A stretch of 33,065 bases of DNA from Bacteroides sp. UBA7335 (GCA_002471185.1 DKPL01000008.1:11405-44469); one strand, 5' to 3'; positions 1-9,253 are shown, numbered from the stretch's first letter. Numbers and translations are program-made. The notes: a model not told the origin generated them from the sequence alone.

Positions 1-48
1 TGAGACTTTTCTTATCAGGTTATTTTCTTATTCTAGTATAATTCTATT

Positions 49-1512
49 TTAGAAACTATAATCTAAGCCAATACCAAATACCTTATTAGTACGACTAAAT
101 TTATCTGTTCCTTTAATATTGCCCATTTGTGCAATACTAGCCGGAATACCCATGCTTTCTAACTTTCCAGGCATATTGTTATAGGCATCCATATTTTTAG
201 TATAGTCATCATAGTTAGTCCAAAAGTAAGCCACATTCAATTTTAAGTTTTTAGCTAGTGTAAAACCAGCACCAAAACCAAATGAATAAGAGCTAACAGC
301 AAAACTCATATCTGTTTGATAATCATCTTTCACATCATATTTAGTACGTTGCATACCAGCACTAACTTGCGCCCATTTACATACATCCCATTCAATACCT
401 CCTAAATACTCATTTGTACCATGTCCGGTAAATTTTTCTTTACCGTTAGCCATTCCCGCATTACGATCAAAGAAATGATGATAACCAACTTGAGCACGAA
501 GTGTTGGAAGAATCTCATATCCTACACCAATTGTAAGTAAAGCAGGAATATCATGAGGAGTATTTACACCATGATCATAGTCTTTGAATCCTGTAGTATT
601 TATAGTTGTTTTATTTTCAATATTTAAGTTTGTCTTAAATTCATATTTTACACCGATATTCCATTTATTCATTTTGAAATCAGCGCCAATAATAGGTGTT
701 ACTCCCCATCCTTTTTGTTTGCAATCAAGCTCTTTGTCTTTCGTTGCATTAGCTAATTGATCGAGTTGTCCTTTCATAGGCTCTGGCATCATTTGTGCCA
801 ATGTTCCAAATGTATTAGAAGCATTCACCATTGCTCCTCCTGAGGCAAAACCAACTTCCATATTACGCAAATAACCTGTATAAGCATTACTTACATAATT
901 CATACGAGCACCACCAAATACTGATAAATAATCGTTTATTTTATATGTGGCACCCATTTGTAGCCCAAAAATATATTGTTTGCCATCCATATAACTATCT
1001 ACCGAATAACGATCTATTTCATATTTAGACAAAGCTGGGATCTGCCCTACCATACCATTCACAATTACGGGAATCATAGATACAATAGACTCAAATGATC
1101 CTAAGCCATCATTAAAAGTGGCTTTACCACCACCACCTGTCACACCAAACATTCCTGAAAATGTCCAGTTACCTTTTTTATAAGCAGCAAACAAGCTAGG
1201 AACAAAAGGTGCCGAAGCTTCTCCTTTATATGTTTTAGTGATATCTCCCCCATTTGCAGCAAAAGGAGCAAAAGTAGAGTTTATAGTTCTTGTCTGAAAA
1301 GCACTTTGTCCGTTGAATGAAAAGTGAAAACCATCTTGCAAAAAAGCTAAACCAGCAGGGTTAGAATAGATAGCATCAATTTCGGTAGAAGCATCGCGAG
1401 CAACCATTCTTAAAAAACGAACAGATTGATTTGTATTAGTCAATAATCCACCCGCAAAAGTTGGAATTGAAACTATCAACATCAAGATAGCAATCCATGT
1501 AATTTTTTTCAT
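49..1512 (-). CDS. OmpP1/FadL-family outer-membrane transport protein
   Basis: The 487-residue product starts with a Sec signal peptide (hydrophobic segment about residues 5-20, then FAGG). It continues with the FadL-like N-terminal region, in which the text SIYSNPAGLA-type motif appears as AIYSNPAGLAFL near residue 48. The rest alternates short polar and aromatic stretches typical of a beta-barrel and ends in aromatic YSF, the usual outer-membrane insertion signal. FadL/OmpP1 proteins form 14-strand barrels that pass hydrophobic compounds such as long-chain fatty acids. The substrate here cannot be read from sequence. The gene stands alone, divergent from ldhA, with a good -7 box in its leader. 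The length is normal for the family, and no disruption is visible. Confidence 0.88.
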   Translation of the reverse strand: MKKITWIAILMLIVSIPTFAGGLLTNTNQSVRFLRMVARDASTEIDAIYSNPAGLAFLQDGFHFSFNGQSAFQTRTINSTFAPFAANGGDITKTYKGEASAPFVPSLFAAYKKGNWTFSGMFGVTGGGGKATFNDGLGSFESIVSMIPVIVNGMVGQIPALSKYEIDRYSVDSYMDGKQYIFGLQMGATYKINDYLSVFGGARMNYVSNAYTGYLRNMEVGFASGGAMVNASNTFGTLAQMMPEPMKGQLDQLANATKDKELDCKQKGWGVTPIIGADFKMNKWNIGVKYEFKTNLNIENKTTINTTGFKDYDHGVNTPHDIPALLTIGVGYEILPTLRAQVGYHHFFDRNAGMANGKEKFTGHGTNEYLGGIEWDVCKWAQVSAGMQRTKYDVKDDYQTDMSFAVSSYSFGFGAGFTLAKNLKLNVAYFWTNYDDYTKNMDAYNNMPGKLESMGIPASIAQMGNIKGTDKFSRTNKVFGIGLDYSF

Positions 1513-1541
1513 TTATTTTCTGTTTAAAATTAATTCGGGCA

Positions 1542-1549
1542 CAAAGATA
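1542..1549 (-). promoter_or_regulatory. -7 promoter box of the OmpP1/FadL gene
   Basis: Read on the minus strand this is TATCTTTG, an exact match to the Bacteroidota -7 consensus TAnnTTTG, about 30 bases upstream of the start codon. No clear -33 TTTG box is found at the usual spacing. The rest of the 221-base divergent region (1513-1733) is AT-rich and holds no convincing gene. A weaker TATATTTA at 1710-1717 could serve the plus-strand ldhA. Confidence 0.55.
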
Positions 1550-1733
1550 GAACAATTATGCACATAAACACCATATATGTGCAACCATTTTTAGATCAAA
1601 AAGGAAAAAGAGCATCAAGACAAACAGTTTCAATTATAACTTTTCAAAAACAATATATAAAAATGATTTATACCCACAAACATAACATCGCAAAACTGTG
1701 TTTTACAATTATATTTATAAAAAGAATTAAATT

Positions 1734-2735
1734 ATGGCTTATAAAATAGCATTCTTCGGTTCTCAACCCTATGACGAGTCTACTTTCACAGAGAAAAACA
1801 TTGATTATAAGTACAATTTAGTGTTCTTCAAAGGGCATCTTAATGCTCAAAGTGTATCAATTACAAAAGGATATGATGCAGTTTGTGTATTTGTAAATGA
1901 CACAGTCAATGCAGAAGTTGTTGCAGGATTAGCAGATAACGGTATTAAACTAATAGTATTGCGATGTGCTGGATTTAACAACGTAGACATCGATGCTTGT
2001 GCGACCAATCATATAACCGTACTACGAGTTCCAGCATATTCGCCCTATGCGGTAGCTGAATACACAGTAGCACTTATGTTATCACTAAACCGCAAAATTC
2101 CTAGAGCTGTCTGGAGAACTCGCGATGGCAATTTTTCGCTTCATGGCTTGATGGGGTTTGATATGCATGGAAAAACTGTAGGAATAATCGGTACTGGAAA
2201 AATAGCCAAAATATTAATCCATATTCTTCAAGGTTTTGGTATGAATATTTTAGCCTATGATATTTATCCCGATCTAGAGTTTGCTCAACAAAACAATGTC
2301 ACTTACACTACTTTAGACGATCTTTATCATCATTCGGATATCATATCCTTACATTGTCCGTTGACAGATGAAAATAGATATATGATTAATCAAGAATCAA
2401 TTAGTAAGATGAAAGATGGAGTAATGATTATTAATACGGGAAGAGGACAACTTATTCATACAAATGAATTAATTGAGGGATTAAAAAATAAGAAAGTTGG
2501 TTCAGCCGGTTTAGATGTATACGAGGAGGAAGGTGATATCTTTTATGAAGACTTATCAGATAGAGTTATGACCGATGATACATTGGCACGATTATTATCA
2601 TTTAATAATGTTATAGTAACTTCTCATCAAGCCTACTTCACCAAAGAGGCGCTGGATAATATAGCATCAACAACATTGCAAAATGTGGCTGACTTCATTG
2701 AGCACCATCCCTTACTAAATGAAGTGAAAAAATAA
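1734..2735 (+). CDS. ldhA: D-lactate dehydrogenase (NAD-dependent D-2-hydroxyacid dehydrogenase)
   Basis: This 333-residue protein would reduce pyruvate to D-lactate with NADH in the cytoplasm, a fermentative redox-balancing step. The Rossmann motif GTGKIA lies at residues 153-158. The catalytic trio expected of the family is present: Arg237 in NTGRGQL, Glu266 in the DVYEEE segment, and His298 in SHQA. The YEDLSDRVMTDDTLARL stretch before the catalytic His is typical of LdhA rather than of phosphoglycerate dehydrogenases. The length matches the family (about 330). A pirin gene follows after 58 bases on the same strand and may be cotranscribed. Another D-2-hydroxyacid substrate cannot be excluded. 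Confidence 0.9.
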   Translation: MAYKIAFFGSQPYDESTFTEKNIDYKYNLVFFKGHLNAQSVSITKGYDAVCVFVNDTVNAEVVAGLADNGIKLIVLRCAGFNNVDIDACATNHITVLRVPAYSPYAVAEYTVALMLSLNRKIPRAVWRTRDGNFSLHGLMGFDMHGKTVGIIGTGKIAKILIHILQGFGMNILAYDIYPDLEFAQQNNVTYTTLDDLYHHSDIISLHCPLTDENRYMINQESISKMKDGVMIINTGRGQLIHTNELIEGLKNKKVGSAGLDVYEEEGDIFYEDLSDRVMTDDTLARLLSFNNVIVTSHQAYFTKEALDNIASTTLQNVADFIEHHPLLNEVKK

Positions 2736-2793
2736 AACCATTATAAACTACAATTGTTTTTTAATAATATAAATTTAAAATATAGCAATTGCA

Positions 2794-3498
2794 ATGAGGA
2801 AAATAATACATAGAGCAGAAACTAGGGGGCATTCGTGTAATGATTGGCTAAGAAGCTATCATACGTTTAGCTGCGATGATTATTATGACGCTGAGCGTAT
2901 CAGCTTTGGGGCATTGCGTATTCTAAATGATAATCGTATTACTCCAGGTATGGGGTTTAGTATTCATCCTCATAAAAACATGGAGATTATTACCATCCCA
3001 CTTAGTGGAGAATTACAATATGGCGATAGTAAAAAGGTTCAATCAATTATTGGTATAAACGATATACAGTTAATTAGCGCCGGCACAGGTATCTTTCATA
3101 GTGAAAAAAATAGTAGTAAAATATATCCAGTGGAGTTCTTGCAAATTTGGATAATGCCTCGTGAACGCAATACACATCCTAACTATCAACGGTATACCCT
3201 CAATGAAGCTGATAACAGCAAAGAGTTGATTATGATAGCTGGACCGGATGATAGTACTCCATTATTACTACTACAAAATGCTTGGGTTTCAATGTATCAA
3301 CCTAAAGAAGATAAGACCCTAAAATATCAATTGCATCAATCGAATAATGGAGTATATATATTTGTGATAAATGGAAAAATTACTTTTGATGATATTGAAT
3401 TAAATTCAAGAGATGGAATAGGTATATTCAATACAAACAGTCTCGAGCTGAAAGCCATTAAGAATTCACGAATACTTATTATCGAAGTTCCTCTTTAG
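2794..3498 (+). CDS. Pirin family bicupin protein (YhhW-like)
   Basis: The 234-residue product has the pirin N-terminal cupin. The metal ligands are visible as His58 and His60 (SIHPHKN), His102 and Glu104 (FHSEKN), the pattern of the short YhhW-type pirins that bind iron or another divalent metal. Some relatives oxidise quercetin in vitro; others act as redox or metabolic regulators, so a specific reaction is not assigned. The C-terminal cupin (about residues 140-234) is degenerate, as usual. It follows ldhA by 58 bases, which suggests a shared transcript. No terminator was recognised after it; the next promoter begins about 80 bases downstream. Confidence 0.88.
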   Translation: MRKIIHRAETRGHSCNDWLRSYHTFSCDDYYDAERISFGALRILNDNRITPGMGFSIHPHKNMEIITIPLSGELQYGDSKKVQSIIGINDIQLISAGTGIFHSEKNSSKIYPVEFLQIWIMPRERNTHPNYQRYTLNEADNSKELIMIAGPDDSTPLLLLQNAWVSMYQPKEDKTLKYQLHQSNNGVYIFVINGKITFDDIELNSRDGIGIFNTNSLELKAIKNSRILIIEVPL

Positions 3499-3580
3499 TG
3501 AGCCTCATCATACTAGCTTATTTAATATAAATAGATAAGAGAGACCTAAATAGTGCTCGCCAATAATTTACCAACCTTTC

Positions 3581-3612
3581 TTTGTTACACTACCTTGATT
3601 TTATTATTTTTG
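3581..3612 (+). promoter_or_regulatory. Promoter of the SGNH/MBOAT operon
   Basis: A -33 TTTG box at 3581-3584 is followed after exactly 20 bases by TATTTTTG at 3605-3612, matching the Bacteroidota primary-sigma pattern TTTG-N19-21-TAnnTTTG. The start codon of the first SGNH gene lies 26 bases after the -7 box, so the leader is short. This is the best promoter match in the window. Confidence 0.75.
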
Positions 3613-3638
3613 CGCGATAAAAAAGACTAAAATTAGGA

Positions 3639-5009
3639 ATGAAAACACAACGTAAAATTATTTATATCATACTGTGTGTAGCTCTTGTGTTTTGTGTATT
3701 TAAACTATGCACAAATAAGCAAACCTCAGATCAAAATAGAATAATTCCACATACTACTAACAATGATACGATTGAATACGAAAGATTAGTTGAGACTAAA
3801 AATTCCGAAAAGACATCCATTGATGTAGTTAATAATCACTGTACGTCTTTAGTATCTATTGAGGATTATGGCGACTCTACTTTAACTGATAGAGGTATGA
3901 CACCTTTTTACGAGTCACTTTACAGTGGGCAAAACAATGAGCGACCAATTCGTATTGCCGTTTTTGGAGATTCTTTTATTGAGGCAGATATTCTTACCGG
4001 AGACTTCAGAGAATTACTACAAAAAAAATATGGGGGTTGCGGAGTCGGATTTGTATCTATCACCTCACAAGTCAATGGTTATCGCCCAACCATCAATCAT
4101 AGCTTTAGTGGTTGGCACACATTTGCCTATACGGACAAAGATAAATCTAAGCAGCAAAAACAAAAAATCGGTATTTCGGGGTATTATTTCGAAACTGATG
4201 GATTTGCTTCAGTTCAGTTAAAGGGAGTCAATAAATACTCTTCACTGCTCGACACTTGCGACCGTGTAACTTTCTTCTTAAAGAATGAGTCACCAGTAAA
4301 TCTTGGTGTAAAAATCAACAATAAGAAATCATCAACCATACAAATAAATCAATCTAAAAGACTTCAAGCCCAAAGTATTGATGGTCATATTGGTGCCATC
4401 AACTTCGAGGTACAACCTACTGATTCTACAGCAACCTTTTATGGTATTGCAATGGATGGAAAAAAGGGAATTATCGTAGATAACTATTCCATGCGTGGAT
4501 CTTCAGGATTATTTTTATGCACTATCCCGGTCGGTTTCTTAGAAGAGTTTAATAGCGTGCGTCCTTACGATTTGATAATCCTACAATATGGTTTAAATGT
4601 ATTATCGAACAAAACAACAGATTATTCGGGATACGAACGAAAAATGATTAGTGCGGTAGAGCGTCTTAAAAAAACATTCCCACAAAGTGGAGTTTTAATC
4701 ATGAGTATTGGAGATAGAGCTTATAAAGATAGCAATACACAAGAAATGGCTACAGCTTACGACAACATCAATGCATTGCTTGAGGCTCAACGGAGTGTAG
4801 CGCGCGAAACAGGAGTAGCATTTTGGAATGTATTCGAAGTAATGGGAGGAGAAGGAGGAATGGTAAAAATGGTAAATAGCAAACCTGCTATGGCAAATAA
4901 AGATTATACTCACATTAACTTTCATGGTGGTAAATTTATAGCTACCAGTCTTTACAATGCTATTATCGACGGAGCAAACCATTATAATAAAAAACAAACT
5001 CAGTTATGA
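3639..5009 (+). CDS. Membrane-anchored SGNH/GDSL-type esterase or O-acetyltransferase-like protein
   Basis: The 456-residue product has an N-terminal membrane anchor (about residues 6-24), a low-complexity linker, and an SGNH-fold domain from about residue 100. Block I is GDSF with Ser112, block III has Gly318-Leu-Asn320, and block V is the DYTH motif with Asp422 and His425, so the catalytic set looks complete. SGNH proteins next to MBOAT proteins (AlgI/AlgJ-AlgX, PatA/PatB type systems) transfer or remove acetyl groups on envelope polysaccharides in the periplasm, and that role is inferred here. The stop overlaps the next start by four bases (ATGA), so translation is probably coupled. The next gene is a clear paralogue of similar length. 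Confidence 0.75.
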   Translation: MKTQRKIIYIILCVALVFCVFKLCTNKQTSDQNRIIPHTTNNDTIEYERLVETKNSEKTSIDVVNNHCTSLVSIEDYGDSTLTDRGMTPFYESLYSGQNNERPIRIAVFGDSFIEADILTGDFRELLQKKYGGCGVGFVSITSQVNGYRPTINHSFSGWHTFAYTDKDKSKQQKQKIGISGYYFETDGFASVQLKGVNKYSSLLDTCDRVTFFLKNESPVNLGVKINNKKSSTIQINQSKRLQAQSIDGHIGAINFEVQPTDSTATFYGIAMDGKKGIIVDNYSMRGSSGLFLCTIPVGFLEEFNSVRPYDLIILQYGLNVLSNKTTDYSGYERKMISAVERLKKTFPQSGVLIMSIGDRAYKDSNTQEMATAYDNINALLEAQRSVARETGVAFWNVFEVMGGEGGMVKMVNSKPAMANKDYTHINFHGGKFIATSLYNAIIDGANHYNKKQTQL

Positions 5010-6382
5010 AAAACTACCTTAACAGCGGTTTGAAAATATCATGGATGGTCATCGGTGGACTTTTTTTACTTTCTTTATTACCAAACATAGCCTTTTTAAG
5101 ACCTATCAGACTGTTAAGCGACGTGATTGACTCAAACGACTATCAACAGGTAAACGAGTTTCAAGCCGATGAGGTAACAGATGCATTAAATGAGGAATTA
5201 GCTTTGATAGATGCTAATGATGCTATTACACAAGAAGTCCCAGAGCATGAGCTTCTAGAGAGTTGGTACACCAAGCATATAATCGATTATAATCGAAACG
5301 AAGAACAAGGGATGTCACTTTTCTTTGATAAGCTTTCGCATATTTCAACTCGTAAATACCCTTTACGCATTGCGATTATGGGTGATTCTTATTTTCAAAC
5401 CGATGCTTTTTCTGGTTCATTGCGAGAGAGTTTGCAGAAGAGATACGGAGGAACAGGCATTGGCTATATTTCTATTATGCCAACCAATAAAAAAGGATAT
5501 CGTCCACCATTATATCATTTGATAAAAGGATGGACACGCCATAGTTCCACTCAAGGCTACAGTGATGAAGCAATCGGCATCGACGGACACTTCTTCAAAC
5601 CCAGCAAAGGAGCACGAGTTTTTACCTATACACTTAAAGATAATTATTCTCGAATAGCTTCGTGCAAAAGTTTCTCACTCTATTTTATCAATCATGCCCC
5701 TATCCAATTGGGCATATCAATCAACGAAGCAGAACAAAAAATCTATGATATTGAGCCAAGCAACGGCCTAAACCAGCTCACCATCAATGCTACCATAGAC
5801 TCTATACGCTGGCAAGTGCTTACTGCTGATTCTGCTACATTCTATGCCATGAGTATGGACGACTTTTCGGGCATTTGCTTAGACGACCTATCGAAAGAAA
5901 ACGCAACTGGTACTTATTTAAGGCATATACCAGATTGGATACTCGATGGATACAACAAGATACGACCATACGATTTAGTGATTCTTCAGTATGGCTCGCT
6001 ATTACCAGCAAATACAAACCTCGCTTCGTACAAAAAAGAGATGAATATAGTAATTGATCATTTAAAGCGAAATATGCCCAATACTACATTCTTACTAATC
6101 AGTGCAGGCAGTCAAGCTATACATAAAAAAGGAAAAACTAATGCTGTAGCAATGAAGGAGATTGTGGATTGCCAACAACAAATAGCAGCCGAAAATGGAA
6201 TAGCCTTTTGGAACCTATATCATGTAATGGGAGGAGAAGAAGCTATGATAAAACTTATCAATGCAAAGCAAGCCTCCATTACTCCTAACGGCATTGGATT
6301 ATTAAACTCATCGAGTAGCATTAGCATAGCAAAAAGGTTTTTAGAGTCATTAAATGAGCAACAAATAGAATATGAAAAGTAA
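5006..6382 (+). CDS. SGNH-fold paralogue with degenerate catalytic blocks (probable pseudoenzyme)
   Basis: This 458-residue protein is collinear with the preceding SGNH protein. It has an N-terminal membrane segment (about 11-31), block I GDSY with Ser128, the shared QKRYGGTGIGYISI stretch, and a YRPP...KGW region. Two key elements are lost. The block III Gly-x-Asn is replaced by Gly330-Ser-Leu. The block V DxxH region, DYTH in the neighbour, is replaced by a segment reading PNGIGLLNSSS. The enzyme is therefore predicted to be inactive as an esterase and may bind polysaccharide or scaffold the complex. The reading frame is intact, which argues against random decay. It overlaps both neighbours. 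Confidence 0.72.
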   Translation: MKNYLNSGLKISWMVIGGLFLLSLLPNIAFLRPIRLLSDVIDSNDYQQVNEFQADEVTDALNEELALIDANDAITQEVPEHELLESWYTKHIIDYNRNEEQGMSLFFDKLSHISTRKYPLRIAIMGDSYFQTDAFSGSLRESLQKRYGGTGIGYISIMPTNKKGYRPPLYHLIKGWTRHSSTQGYSDEAIGIDGHFFKPSKGARVFTYTLKDNYSRIASCKSFSLYFINHAPIQLGISINEAEQKIYDIEPSNGLNQLTINATIDSIRWQVLTADSATFYAMSMDDFSGICLDDLSKENATGTYLRHIPDWILDGYNKIRPYDLVILQYGSLLPANTNLASYKKEMNIVIDHLKRNMPNTTFLLISAGSQAIHKKGKTNAVAMKEIVDCQQQIAAENGIAFWNLYHVMGGEEAMIKLINAKQASITPNGIGLLNSSSSISIAKRFLESLNEQQIEYEK

Positions 6383-7250
6383 ACTCACAATACAAGTCAA
6401 CAGAGTAGCGATTATTGCAACAATTGTATTGACCATTTCTCAAGTGGTTTATTCGCAAGATGAAACGAAAACATGGATTGCCGATACCCTAACTTTGGCA
6501 ACGAGTATCCCCGAACTTCCTTTTCATGAACTGCCTTTTACTATAACCGACAATTACATCGGAAATGATTCAATAAATAGTCGTTTGTGGCATAAAATAT
6601 CAAAGTGTATTAATGAGAATAATAGTAATGATAGCATTCGCATCATGCACATTGGAGACAGTCACGTAAAAGGAGGTATATTTCCAAAAACTACTGGAGA
6701 ACTATTAAAGTTGGCTTTAGGAAAAGTAAAATATCAATCATATGGAATTAATGGTGCTTCTTTCTTATCATTTGCCAATCGAGCCGATTTAAGCCGAATA
6801 TACCGTTATAACCCCGATTGCTTAATCATTTCTTTTGGCACCAACGAAAGTCATGGCAAAAACTATATTTCACAATTGCATTATCAACAAATCAACAAAC
6901 TCGTTTCATTGCTAAAAAAACGGCTTCCACAAACGACAATCCTACTAACTACTCCTCCGGGGTCATATCTTAAAGGATATTCGAAATACAATAACAAGCT
7001 GAAATATAGTGTCAATACAAATGCAAATGAGGCGGCAAAAACAATTGTGAGATATGCAAATGATCACAATTTACTTGTTTGGGATTTATACTCAATCGTA
7101 GGCGGAGCAAGCACAGCCTGCCAAAATTGGTTAAAAGCAGGAATGATGTATAGCGATTATATACATTATCTACCTCAAGGATATACACTTCAAGGTCAAC
7201 TTTTATACGAGGCCATTTTAAAAGCATACAATAACTATAATCATGAGTAA
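6372..7250 (+). CDS. Secreted SGNH/GDSL-family hydrolase or acetyltransferase-like protein
   Basis: The 292-residue product has a signal peptide or signal anchor (hydrophobic about 11-27, ending SQ). An SGNH domain follows, with block I HIGDSH (Ser97), block III SFGTNES (Gly156, Asn158) and block V SDYIH (Asp262, His265). The catalytic set is complete, and the protein is shorter and less related to the two upstream paralogues than they are to each other. It overlaps the upstream gene by 11 bases and the downstream MBOAT gene by 8, so all four are likely translated as a unit. It probably acts in the periplasm on acetyl groups delivered by the MBOAT protein; the polymer is unknown. Confidence 0.75.
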   Translation: MKSKLTIQVNRVAIIATIVLTISQVVYSQDETKTWIADTLTLATSIPELPFHELPFTITDNYIGNDSINSRLWHKISKCINENNSNDSIRIMHIGDSHVKGGIFPKTTGELLKLALGKVKYQSYGINGASFLSFANRADLSRIYRYNPDCLIISFGTNESHGKNYISQLHYQQINKLVSLLKKRLPQTTILLTTPPGSYLKGYSKYNNKLKYSVNTNANEAAKTIVRYANDHNLLVWDLYSIVGGASTACQNWLKAGMMYSDYIHYLPQGYTLQGQLLYEAILKAYNNYNHE

Positions 7251-8724
7251 CTTCAATTTCGATAAACTACAAGATCTTTTAACCTACAATCCCGAAGCAC
7301 CAATTATCTTTAGTAGTGGTTTATTCTTATGGTTGTTTGCTTTTTTCATGATTGTATATGTATCTTTAAAAGATAAATACACACCGAGAGTGCTTTTTGT
7401 CATTGCATTTTCTTACTATTTTTACTACAAAAGCAGTGGTACTTACTTCTTCTTATTAGCTATAGTTACCTGTGCTGATTTCTATTTGGCAAAGGTGATG
7501 CATACCATTGACGATATAAAGAAGCGAAAGTTATTAGTTGCGTTGAGTGTTTCGCTAAACTTAGGTTTGCTTTGCTATTTTAAATATACCAATTTTTTCA
7601 GTGGAACTTTAGCAGCACTGTTTAGTCGTGAATTTACTTCATGGGAGATATTTCTCCCCGTGGGTATTTCGTTCTTTACGTTTCAATCAATGAGCTACAC
7701 CATTGATGTTTATAGGCGAGACTTAAAGCCACTTAGCAGTTTGATGGACTATGCCTTTTATGTATCTTTCTTTCCACAGTTAGTAGCAGGACCAATTGTC
7801 AGAGCGCGCGATTTTATTCCCCAAATGCATCAGCCATTATTAGTCACTCAAGAGATGTTTGGCCGAGGTATATTTTTGATTGTTGGTGGACTCTTTAAAA
7901 AGTGTATCATATCTGATTATATCAGTATCAATTTCGTAGACCGCATTTTCGATAATCCCACACTTTACTCAGGAGTAGAAAATTTATTGGGCATTTATGG
8001 ATATGCATTACAGATTTATTGCGATTTTTCGGGTTATAGCGATATGGCAATCGGCATTGCGCTTCTTTTAGGATTCAAGTTTAACATCAACTTTAATTCT
8101 CCTTACAAGTCAACCTCTGTTACCGATTTCTGGCGTCGTTGGCACATTTCACTGTCCAACTGGTTGCGCGATTATCTTTACATTTCACTTGGTGGAAATA
8201 GAAAAGGTAAATTTCGTCAATACCTCAACCTGATCATCACCATGTTTCTTGGCGGGTTATGGCATGGTGCATCATTTAACTTTGTGTTTTGGGGTATTTT
8301 GCATGGCTGTGGATTAGCTGTCCATAAGGCTTACTTATCCTTTATCGGAAAAGGTAAAGCCTCACAGCCCCAGGGATGGAACCGTTTTTGGGGCGTTATC
8401 ATTACTTTTCATTTTGTTTGTTTTTGCTGGATTTTCTTTCGTACTCCCGACTTCAGCTATGCCACCGATATGCTAGGTCAAATAATTACAGACTTCCGTC
8501 CTGCTATTTTTATGCAACTTATATCTGGTTATAAATTAGTATTTGTGCTAATTATAATCGGTTATCTTCTTCACTGGATGCCTGATAAATGGGAGCAAAC
8601 TGTTTGCGAACAAGTTATCAAGATGCCTTTTTATGGAAAAGCCATTTTAATGATAGCATCCATCTATTTAGTGATACAAATGAAAAGTGCCGAAGTGCAA
8701 CCTTTTATTTATTTCCAGTTCTAA
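7243..8724 (+). CDS. MBOAT family membrane-bound O-acyltransferase (AlgI/PatA-like)
   Basis: This 493-residue polytopic protein has about ten hydrophobic segments and the hallmark MBOAT motifs. DFWRRWHISLSNWLRDYLYI lies near residues 295-314, and GGLWHGA contains the invariant His341. AlgI-type MBOAT proteins take an acyl group from a cytoplasmic donor and pass it across the inner membrane to periplasmic SGNH partners that acetylate alginate, peptidoglycan or other glycans. Three SGNH genes sit directly upstream with overlapping ends, which supports that role. The acceptor is not indicated by any glycan synthesis gene in this window. No hairpin terminator was recognised right after the stop. 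Confidence 0.92.
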   Translation: MSNFNFDKLQDLLTYNPEAPIIFSSGLFLWLFAFFMIVYVSLKDKYTPRVLFVIAFSYYFYYKSSGTYFFLLAIVTCADFYLAKVMHTIDDIKKRKLLVALSVSLNLGLLCYFKYTNFFSGTLAALFSREFTSWEIFLPVGISFFTFQSMSYTIDVYRRDLKPLSSLMDYAFYVSFFPQLVAGPIVRARDFIPQMHQPLLVTQEMFGRGIFLIVGGLFKKCIISDYISINFVDRIFDNPTLYSGVENLLGIYGYALQIYCDFSGYSDMAIGIALLLGFKFNINFNSPYKSTSVTDFWRRWHISLSNWLRDYLYISLGGNRKGKFRQYLNLIITMFLGGLWHGASFNFVFWGILHGCGLAVHKAYLSFIGKGKASQPQGWNRFWGVIITFHFVCFCWIFFRTPDFSYATDMLGQIITDFRPAIFMQLISGYKLVFVLIIIGYLLHWMPDKWEQTVCEQVIKMPFYGKAILMIASIYLVIQMKSAEVQPFIYFQF

Positions 8725-8771
8725 CAAAAAAGCAAGTGTATTATACCCAATATAGCAGGTTGAAGCATTAA

Positions 8772-8850
8772 AGTTTCAGTTAGTTTCAAGCCTTTGAAAC
8801 TGTAGTTCCGAACTATTCGAAGCATAGTTTCAAACCTTTGGAAGCAAACT
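8772..8850. repeat. Cluster of short palindromic AGTTTCAA repeats
   Basis: AGTTTCA occurs at 8772, 8782 and 8826. The middle copy forms AGTTTCAA (8782-8789), gcct, TTGAAACT (8794-8801), a perfect 8-bp inverted repeat. AGTTC-C-GAACT (8804-8814) is a second small palindrome. The third copy, 8826-8850, is an imperfect version ending in AAACT. The pattern resembles a degenerate family of dispersed palindromes; whether it recurs elsewhere in the genome cannot be seen from here. Confidence 0.5.
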
Positions 8851-8954
8851 GGAACATCTTGTGATTTAATATGGTATAGGAGTAGATCTCAATTTAATGC
8901 GGTTATAGAAACTTTTAAGAATCTCACAATGATAGAATCTTGAATTCCTTTGAG

Positions 8955-8987
8955 GACAGACTCACAAACGCAGCGACTGAGTCTGTC
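8955..8987. repeat. 10-bp inverted repeat with 13-base loop
   Basis: GACAGACTCA (8955-8964) is followed by a 13-base spacer and its exact complement TGAGTCTGTC (8978-8987). It lacks a trailing T run on either strand, which argues against a Rho-independent terminator. It could be an RNA hairpin, a protein site or an end remnant of a mobile element. Confidence 0.5.
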
Positions 8988-9235
8988 AACCCAAAACTGA
9001 AATCATTTAAAGCTACATTCAGGTGAGTAGATGATGTTAGGTTCTATTTTTATAAAGTAATGATACTACATGTATCATTGTTAAATCGCCAAGAATAATG
9101 ACAGGGTCTTCCTGACTTAGGTATCATTTCTCGTCTTCGCACATCTTGATAATAGACAAACAGTCAAAGCATTAATAAAACATAATTATAGTATAATAAA
9201 CAAACTTTAAGTATTCCATTCTGTTAAGATTCTAC

Positions 9236-9253
9236 TTGAGAATAAATTCTCAA
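9236..9253. promoter_or_regulatory. Inverted repeat just upstream of gadB (candidate operator)
   Basis: TTGAGAAT, two bases, ATTCTCAA forms a perfect 8-bp dyad whose right edge lies 32 bases before the gadB start codon. Position and symmetry fit a binding site for a dimeric regulator near the transcription start. No clear TAnnTTTG box was found here, so the promoter itself is not placed. Confidence 0.35.

Noticed and set aside
1558..1749. 63-codon plus-strand frame between the FadL gene and ldhA
   Set aside because: AT-rich, no family resemblance, overlaps the ldhA start and the divergent promoter region.
8955..8987. Terminator for the MBOAT operon
   Set aside because: The stem is over 200 bases from the MBOAT stop and is not followed by a T run.
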